Assembly: GCA_013365325.1 (NCBI GenBank)
Contig: JABVXV010000401.1
Span: 1-50,458 of the forward strand
Direction of reading: 5' to 3'
Source: Dipetalonema caudispina
Taxonomy: Eukaryota > Nematoda > Chromadorea > Rhabditida > Onchocercidae
DNA: 50,458 nucleotides
The position numbers and the translations under genes were made by a program. The notes beneath the pieces are model-generated. The model searched no databases and was not told the origin of the DNA. It worked only from the letters and a program-made list of their open reading frames with translations. Shown piece by piece: positions 43,595 to 50,458 of the stretch. Numbering within the stretch: the stretch's first letter is position 1; each line of letters starts with the position of its first letter.

Positions 43595-43615
43595 TGTGTC
43601 TGTGTGTGTATGTGT
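43559..43615. repeat. (TG)n microsatellite
   Basis: About 13 uninterrupted TG units, then TATG, TCTG and further TG runs. Dinucleotide repeat between the myosin and secreted-protein genes. Confidence 0.95.
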
Positions 43616-44304
43616 TGAAATGAAAACATTCGTAAATTTTATTTCAGATTACCTAAATAATTTTTATACTAATATTATTTTAATTTTTTTTTAACTGTAA
43701 CTGAAAAAGTTTTTGCAGAAAAAAAAAACGATTTTTTTTTTTTTTTTTTTGTTTTCTAGAAAAGATTTCGAAATATTTCATTTTTTATGGCACATGTAAT
43801 TGCTTGATAATAATATTAGTCTATACAATTTGTGCTAATGTGTAATCATCACCTAAATTTAATGTTAATCGGTAATTTTATCGGTTATAATTAGATAATA
43901 TGAAATCGAATATTAAATATTTGGATAATAGAATGCAAAAAAAGCGAAAATGCAAAAAAAGGACGGAAGCATTCGACAGTTCATTACGATACGCTTCCCA
44001 AAATATCATTTATGTACGTTAGAAGCAATTCTTCGAGTACAATTTTAAGAACAAAGAGGGAAAAAATTTTTAGACAGCATTAATGCATGATTTTAGTTTT
44101 ATGATAAATTTTAAGGAAAAAGATTTATTCCATTAGTATTAATTATCTCTTCAATTTTCATTTCAAAAAATTCATAATCCAAAATCATCTCATTATTTAT
44201 CTTCTAATTAAAATTTTGCACATCGTTTTATCACTTCTAATTCATTCAAGAATAAATTTTTTTTTTTATTATTTTTAATTCATTTAGGAATAAATTTTAT
44301 TTCA

Positions 44305-46171
44305 ATGTTACTGAATGCTATACATTGTTTCATTCTACAACTGATTGTATTAGTTTTATTCATTGTTGAAACTGATCAAAATGTTGTCGATGAAAGTGCT
44401 GTCGTAAACAATGGCAACGATGCATTCTTTCCAAACATTTTCAAATTCTTATACAAGAATGAACAATTATGTAAGTTTACGTTTGCATACAATAGTATAA
44501 TTTATGATATTTACTGATAATAATGATAATAATAATAATGGTAACATAACTTATAATAAAAGAATTGCTAATAAAATAACATTGTTTCTTCTTATTTTTG
44601 ATCCCAATTTATATTATAATTATGAAATTTTCTTTTTTAATTATTCCATAACTAAAATTAAAACTAAAAAAGAAAGAAATGTTTAGGAAATTTTTAACAT
44701 GATTAATTTTAATATTTAGGAAAATCTTAATGTGATTAATGTTAATAATATATTATTATTCAGGTTACGATCACTTATGAGGTTGCTACTGATGGTACAA
44801 TTAGGTGATCGAATTAATCCATCCTTATCTTCAGCAATGTATACCTATTATCAAATAGCTTTAGATGAAATTTGCAAGTTTGGATTAGGTCATAAATATA
44901 ACCTATGCTATATAGTATCATAATCGTATTGTTCAGCATGCAAATTATTTCGATAATTTTGTAGAGTATCATCTTATTTGCAATCTGAAAACAAACATTA
45001 AGATTTCTGATGATAATTTAATTGAAGATTTTAAAGGATAATTTATTCCATCAGTAATATTTCATTTCACCTAACTTATTGTTTTATTTTTCACATTCCA
45101 TTCATAAATCATTATCTGAAAATTTTGATGACTTAAGTTTATATGATAAGAATTAGTTATATGAGCTGATTATGCATAACTGAAATTGCTATCAATACTT
45201 TATACTATCAAAATTGAGGTTTTTATGAATAATTTATAATCGAAAAATGTCTATCAAAATTGTTGTTGTTTATTTTTCTGTTGTGCAGCAGTGATTTTTT
45301 AGGTGGTGACGTCTTTGCCGAACCACAATGGCTTCCCGCACAAAGTGATTGTCAAATTCTATGTCCAGTTTGTTTTGTATTTCTTTTAGACATCAAAAAG
45401 GTAGCACGAGAACGATGAAAGCTGTTAGAGTAATGAAGAATTAGGGAATAGTTTGAATAATGAAAGGGTGAAACGAATAGGATTTTCTAACGAATTATAA
45501 ACTTAACTGAAAATTACTTTAGGTAACGAAAGGTTTATGCCTGATATATGTTAATTTGAGCGATAATGGTGCTCGAATTCACAAACAGAAATGTCGTCAT
45601 TGCAAGTTTTCATTTATTTTTTTCCTAATTGTCAATAATAGCATATTAATTTATGTTGAGAGAGTTGAATGTAATAAGAAGAAGTAGCGTTAGTATATAT
45701 TATTAAGTTATAAATTGCTGTTCCATTAATATTTCGATTTATTTGTTGTGAAATATTTAAATATCGTTTAAAAGAAATATTTTGGTTAGATCACGATGAT
45801 TTTCAGTCCCAGCGAATTGTACCAAGGAATTGCAGCGATTGTTGGCTGCTTCTACATTCATAAACACAACTACTACCGCAATCACTGATACCAACATTAC
45901 CAGTACTGTCTCCAATATTATCATAAACAACACCAATAATGCTATCAAGTATCATAAAGGTAAGAACGAAACATGGAATGAATTGCATAGAAGAATTCGT
46001 GCAAATCGTGGAGACAATAGTAGCATAACCAATACGACAACAAATCAGCCATCATCTGGAATATGGAACGGACATAGCGGGAAACGGAAAGGAACTCAAT
46101 TTAAAAGAAAATTACACGGTAAGATCATCAAGAATCAAGAAGCTTTCTATAGTTATAAAATGGATAAATAA
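44305..46171 (+). CDS. orphan secreted protein with signal peptide (four-exon model)
   Basis: Not recognised. Proposed exons 44305-44480, 44764-44888, 45303-45371 and 45807-46171 give 735 bases (244 aa) in phase. The N-terminus MLLNAIHCFILQLIVLVLFI is a clear signal peptide. Next come a short helical stretch (LRSLMRLLLMVQLGD, MYTYYQIALDEICKFGLG), a Cys-containing block (GDVFAEPQWLPAQSDCQILC, PVFPANCTKELQRLLAA), a Thr/Asn-rich part with several N-glycosylation sequons (NTT, NIT, NNT, NET, NSS), and a basic end (SGKRKGTQFKRKLHGKIIK). Exon 1 may instead stop at 44470, where a perfect GTAAGT donor lies; it joins in frame only to a weak acceptor before 44805. The 44888 and 45371 donors are also weak. 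AATAAA overlaps the stop codon. Confidence 0.6.
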
Positions 46172-48176
46172 AGTATGATAGGTTATTAGATAAAATTATC
46201 CTGTATGGATTCATAAGCATACAAGTTAGTGAATATGAGTCAAATTTTCTCTGACAATGCAGTGAATTTTATGCCAAATTCTTCTTATTTAGAAAAAAAA
46301 AAAAAAAAATTAACAAGCGAAGACGAATTTCAGTACAATGAGTAACTTAGCACGGCAATAAAAAATTACTGATAATAGGCATTTTTGGAAAATTGAACAT
46401 AATAAATCACAGTTGAACACAATCGTCAAGAAACAAAATTTAATAAGTCCAGAAAAACTCACATAGGACGAGAATACAAATTTCAAAAACAAGAAAAACA
46501 GTTCTGCAATTATGCAAAATTCAAATTTTACTTGTAAAATGGCAGTAATTAATATCACAACATTTTGAAATTTTTTATAATTGGCGATTTACTGAACCAT
46601 GAAGTTAGCCAATGGAGGGATTGATAAAAATATGGCAAAGTATAAATTAAACCATTTATGCAACGAGAAGAAACTTTATTTTATACCAGACCAAACAAAG
46701 TTGTTACATATTGTATGCTGCTGTTGAAATCAGTAGAATGAGCCACAATTCTTCACTTACAAATGATACAAAATATTTTCTAAGTCGAACAAAGTTTTTA
46801 TGGAAAACTACGAAGGCGATTAGCTTTATGTGATGCGAACTTCGTTCCGACGCACTGTATTACCGGCAATGCCTTTCCCTCCTTATTTGCGGTATGCAGG
46901 TAAAGAGAAATGAACACTGCTATCGACGGTTTACTTGATTTCCGGAAGAATTTATCGATAGGCAAATGAAAAGGCTAATTTATAAATTGGATTTATGAAT
47001 CGATTCGGTTGCAGTTCTACTGGTAACTGTTAAGATGGAACTCAGAAATTATTTGAAGAGCAGCTTAACTTATGAAAATATTCGGTAGATTAAAAGATTA
47101 AAATCTCTCAGACCAATTTATGCCAAATTTGTTGCCTGACAAAAAAGCACAACACATCAAAATCACTGCAAATACAGGTAATTAAAAGCAGACGGATAGT
47201 GTATGCATGTGAGCAATCTCGGAAGTGTCATAATGATCTCGAGAGTATTACATGCTGATCTCAAAGCACACGGATTCTGATGTAATTATAAGGATGAAAT
47301 AATATGATATGATGTATTATGAAATTTAATACTGAAATATGAAATTTCAGTTGAGTTGAATGGATAAGTTTACGTGGTGTCCGAATACGAATATTAATAT
47401 CAACGAGTGACGCGGAAATGTATTTGCCATCATTGAATCTGATTTATTCATGAATAAAAATTATTATCATAAAGCAAATTTAACAAAGGATATCGACACG
47501 GTATTGCATCTATGATACAGTGATACTGTTACCCTTATTCACTATGTGATAGATGTTAACAAGGAAATAATTAATGATAACAATTCTGCTTTGCCACAGA
47601 TTTTCCATTAGAATATTTGCTGAATTATTGGGGGCATCATTCAAAAAGCGGAATTAATAATAGCAATATTTTGTCCAATTCAGCTTTGGCAACGATAATA
47701 AAGAATTAATGAATAGAAATCAAAAATGTCCAAAGGAAAAGCAAATTTGTCCGAATTGTTTTTAAAAAATATGCTGCATGATATTGATCAAAATATTTAA
47801 TAATTAATATGCACAATTTCTCTGCTATTTTCCCTTAATAAACAAATAAATATTAAACAACAAACATAAACATTTCTCATAGCTTGCAACATTTACTTTG
47901 CAACTACTACGATTCGATGTATTACTTAATTTTTATTATGATAAAAATTTTAAATTGCGAAGAAATTATTGTTTTGTATGAATAGAGAAAAATTATTTAT
48001 ACATATACATATGTATATATCACATTTATCGGAAATTCGGAAAATTTTATGATAAGTATAATCTAAATAAAAATAATTTGTGCTACAGAAATATTTTCAT
48101 TCAAGTGATTCATCACATAAATTGTAATTTAATGAGTTTTATAATGTGTAACATAAATCATTTAATTTTATTATCA
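46172..48176. other. gene-poor region with a coding-like relic
   Basis: Base composition is less A/T-extreme than in the rest of the window, but no long frame exists. One frame contains 46784-46900 (LRRRLALCDANFVPTHCITG in its middle), then a stop, then ATG at 46910 with 19 codons, then several more stops. This pattern fits a decayed gene or element fragment. I cannot name a source. Confidence 0.4.
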
Positions 48177-48730
48177 ACCATGCTTAAAATATGATTGCAC
48201 GACAATGTGCTTTATTATCCATACTTACGAAAGGATTGCTTCTCCTTTGTTCTCTATGCTTTAATACAGCATTGTAACACAATGTGCTTCTTGTAAACTG
48301 CTCCTACTCCACATATAGTTATGTGAGGATAAGATTTGGCTTTACTCATCAATTTCAATTATTACTTTCTTGTTCTGTTATACTCACTACTGTCGCGAAA
48401 TTCGAATTTGTTTCGCGAAGGAAGGGATAATACATTTCTTATAATAAAAGTAATTGATGCTTCATTTCGTAATGAAACAATTCGTCTTATAAATTGTTAA
48501 CATAAGTCGTTTACCTTATACTCATCCTTGTGTCTTTGTTCTCTGTAGTTAAGATATGCTTAAATCGGATCGGATTGTAACAGCGTATCCTTTGTTTCAT
48601 ATGCTTAAAATAAGATTTTAACATCGTGTCAATAGTGAGAAGTCCTTTGTCAACCATGCTTACGGCAGAGTTATAGCAATGCTTCTGTAGACACCTCCAC
48701 CATACATATATATATATATATATATATACA
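48177..48730. repeat. diverged direct repeats, ATGCTTAAA-type units
   Basis: The word ATGCTTA/ATGCTTTA followed by GATTGYAACA-like and GTGCTT-like words recurs at about 48180, 48259, 48555, 48600 and 48657. Two larger blocks match loosely: CTTTGTTCTCT at about 48246 and 48535, and CTTCTTGTAAACTGCTCCTA at about 48288 against CTTCTGTAGACACCTCCACC at about 48681, roughly 390 bases apart. These look like old copies of one element. A short (TA)n run at 48706-48728 ends the block. Confidence 0.5.
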
Positions 48731-50228
48731 AGGGTCACGGCTTTACAAGGGGCTCAAAGATCTTCCACACATACAGAGCTACCACTTATATCTACCTCTC
48801 TTAGTTTATTCTCTTACTTGGAGCTTCCAGCTACCAGTCAGTTGAGTGACTCCTACATCAAATCGCCTTTCTTAATGTGTCACGCCATCGAAATCATATT
48901 ATAACATTTACTGGTATTAATTGCTGTGTTATTCAATAAATTCGATATTCAAGTACTTGTCGTGATACACAATCAAGAGGACTGCATTCTCTTCGATTAA
49001 TAAATTCATTAAAATTAAATTAATATTAAAAGGAATTCATTATTAAAAATTAATAAATTCTCTTCTACTACAAAAAAAAAAGACTCCTACGACAACTATG
49101 GTGTTATATTACATTACTACTATTTACATCCAAGCGAATCACTCGGCCGAGGAATCTCCAAGTGATTAACTCCATTGTTGATAAATCACTCACCATTGTC
49201 GTATAATGTTATAGAACTTTTAAAGCAAAAAAATCAACCTTTGCTAAATACCCAACTACGCCTAACCTAAGCTCTCCCAGAACAACAAAAAAGTCACAAC
49301 AATATTCAATTTATGACAAACGTATTGATTATGGAGATTCCCATTGCTGCAAACCTAAATCGGAATATATAATGATGTGAGGATCCAATGATTTGTGTAA
49401 TCGTGTGTGTAAATAAGTGAGGTAGGACGAAATCATGCGGTACATTGATTCATTTCAACCAAATATTTCTTGCCGTCGAGTAGTTACTTAATTGATGAAA
49501 TTTAAGTAAAATAATTGTCAAGTACTAAGCAATAAACCAATCATTAATAGCCTGAATAATTAATAAATTATCAAATTATTTCCGTTTACAGTGTTTAATA
49601 ATTGGACTGACTAAAAAATTGTTAAATTATTTTCTATTGCAACACTTAATGTAATGCAATATTTGTAACAGATTTTTGAATGATGTTATTTATAAATTGT
49701 ATTAAGAAATAAGGTAATGTAGCATCATCAAGTAAAGATTCATGCTAAAGAAAAGTATGTTTTCTTCTTTTTTTTTCTTGAAAATGTATGTTAGCTAATT
49801 TATCCGTACATCATCACATATGCAAGAGATTCTATATTGCTTCATTGTATCTAAATGTAAATGATGCGAAATTTTTTCAACTTCAGCTAAATTTTGTCAT
49901 ATTACAAACAAAATTTAATGCATAAATTGTTGCAAATTGTTTAATAAATACGATCCAAGTAAAATAAAATACTGATAATTAAGGTTATGTTGCCATTAAC
50001 AGTTTCCATAGTAACTGCATAAATAGAATTAATTTGCGTAAATTTTTTTTCTCATATCAAGTATTAAGACATTCCGATCGTATACATTAACTACTTCAGA
50101 ATTGGAATTCATTACATTTAGCAGTATTAACATATGAAGCATTAAAACTCTTACAAATTGGCATTCATATAATATTCAAATTTAGGAAGGAAAAAAAACG
50201 ATTCAAGGGAAAATCACTAGCTAACAGT
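48731..50228. other. intergenic region upstream of the receptor gene
   Basis: The first part, to about 49450, is G+C-richer and pyrimidine-biased, with repeated words such as GACTCCTAC (48848 and 49082) and a 7-bp inverted repeat AATCACT...AGTGATT around 49137-49167. This could be retroelement remnant, but no reverse transcriptase or other domain is visible. From 49450 on it is ordinary A/T-rich sequence. TTTAG ends at about 50187, 42 bases before the receptor ATG, and could be a trans-splice acceptor. Confidence 0.45.
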
Positions 50229-50458
50229 ATGGTTATTCGTTCTTGCTATTTTGTCCTATTACTTTTAACATTATCGTTGACCTGTGATCGTCACGAACAC
50301 GATGAACATGAACCTAACATAATAGATGAGCACCATACTGGTATAAAATATATGGCGGTTGCTTTTTTTTTGCTATTTCTACTATATGGTATCGCTGGTA
50401 ACATATTGATGATTGCCGTATTTTGTACCAAACAAGACAATTTCCATCATCTTGCATT
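50229..50458 (+). CDS. seven-transmembrane receptor, N-terminus only (cut by window end)
   Basis: The frame opens at ATG 50229 and stays open for 76 codons to the window edge. MVIRSCYFVLLLLTLSLTC is a likely signal peptide. A His/Glu/Asp-rich outside segment follows (DRHEHDEHEPNIIDEHHTG), then a first membrane helix with the Gly-Asn pair of rhodopsin-like receptors (LLYGIAGNILMIAVF, residues about 48-62) and the start of the first inner loop (CTKQDNFHHLA). This fits the beginning of a G-protein-coupled receptor, either a peptide receptor or a nematode chemoreceptor. One helix cannot fix the subfamily, and a non-receptor membrane protein is not excluded. Confidence 0.7.
   Translation, partial: MVIRSCYFVLLLLTLSLTCDRHEHDEHEPNIIDEHHTGIKYMAVAFFLLFLLYGIAGNILMIAVFCTKQDNFHHLA

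Larger units (their letters stand above)
41411..44304. other. intergenic region upstream of the myosin and the secreted-protein gene
   Basis: Mostly A/T-rich with T tracts at about 41615-41636, 42750-42764 and 43733-43750. It separates two divergently transcribed genes and probably holds both promoters. It contains the G+C-richer island and two TG microsatellites described separately; no exon is called. Confidence 0.55.

Noticed and set aside
45803..45988. Minus-strand frames opposite the last exon of the secreted-protein gene
   Set aside because: They overlap the sense exon and have no splice partners; the sense frame has a matching phase and sequon-rich content.
48511..48738. Minus-strand 75-codon frame
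   Set aside because: It begins in a (TA)n microsatellite (poly Tyr-Ile) and crosses the diverged repeat block; no family signal.

Overview
The window is eukaryotic. It is very A+T-rich (about three quarters by eye) and full of homopolymer T/A tracts and (ATT)n/(TG)n microsatellites. Genes are cut into many short exons by mostly small GT...AG introns with short T-rich acceptors (TTTTAG, TTTCAG, TTGTAG). Likely trans-splice acceptors lie a few bases upstream of several ATGs. Together with the gene content this suggests a nematode, most likely a clade III spirurid or filarial-type worm. The species assignment is inference; no spliced leader, rRNA or mitochondrial marker lies in the window.

Layout: (1) 1-1735, ATT-type repeat and A/T-rich flank. 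(2) 1736-6970, plus strand, an 11-exon SLC22-type organic ion transporter that reads as 517 codons with every exon phase matching. Intron 6 holds two striking perfect palindromes. (3) 6971-10363, intergenic, with a 32-bp minisatellite of about 8 copies. (4) 10364-11395, minus strand, one 343-codon open exon with a Ser/Gly/Tyr/Arg-rich, disordered-looking product ending in a Cys cluster. It is frame-compatible with being the last exon of the next gene. (5) 13715-41371, minus strand, a 57-exon unconventional myosin of the class XV kind (nematode class XII / HUM-4-like): motor, two IQ motifs, MyTH4, the start of a FERM, a Gln-rich linker of about 980 residues, FERM-like C-terminal part, SH3. (6) 41404-44304, intergenic, with a G+C-richer island and two (TG)n tracts. 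(7) 44305-46171, plus strand, a four-exon orphan secreted protein. (8) 46172-50228, gene-poor sequence with a decayed-looking coding relic and diverged direct repeats. (9) 50229-end, plus strand, the first exon of a seven-transmembrane receptor cut by the window edge.

The myosin is the most informative locus. I traced 7,557 coding bases over 57 exons with consistent phase. The only break in splice rules is one AT...AG intron. The motor has an intact P-loop and switch II but an altered switch I, plus repeat-coded insertions inside the motor core. No second MyTH4-FERM module was found after the SH3 domain. The neighbours show no functional link to it; nothing here indicates an operon.
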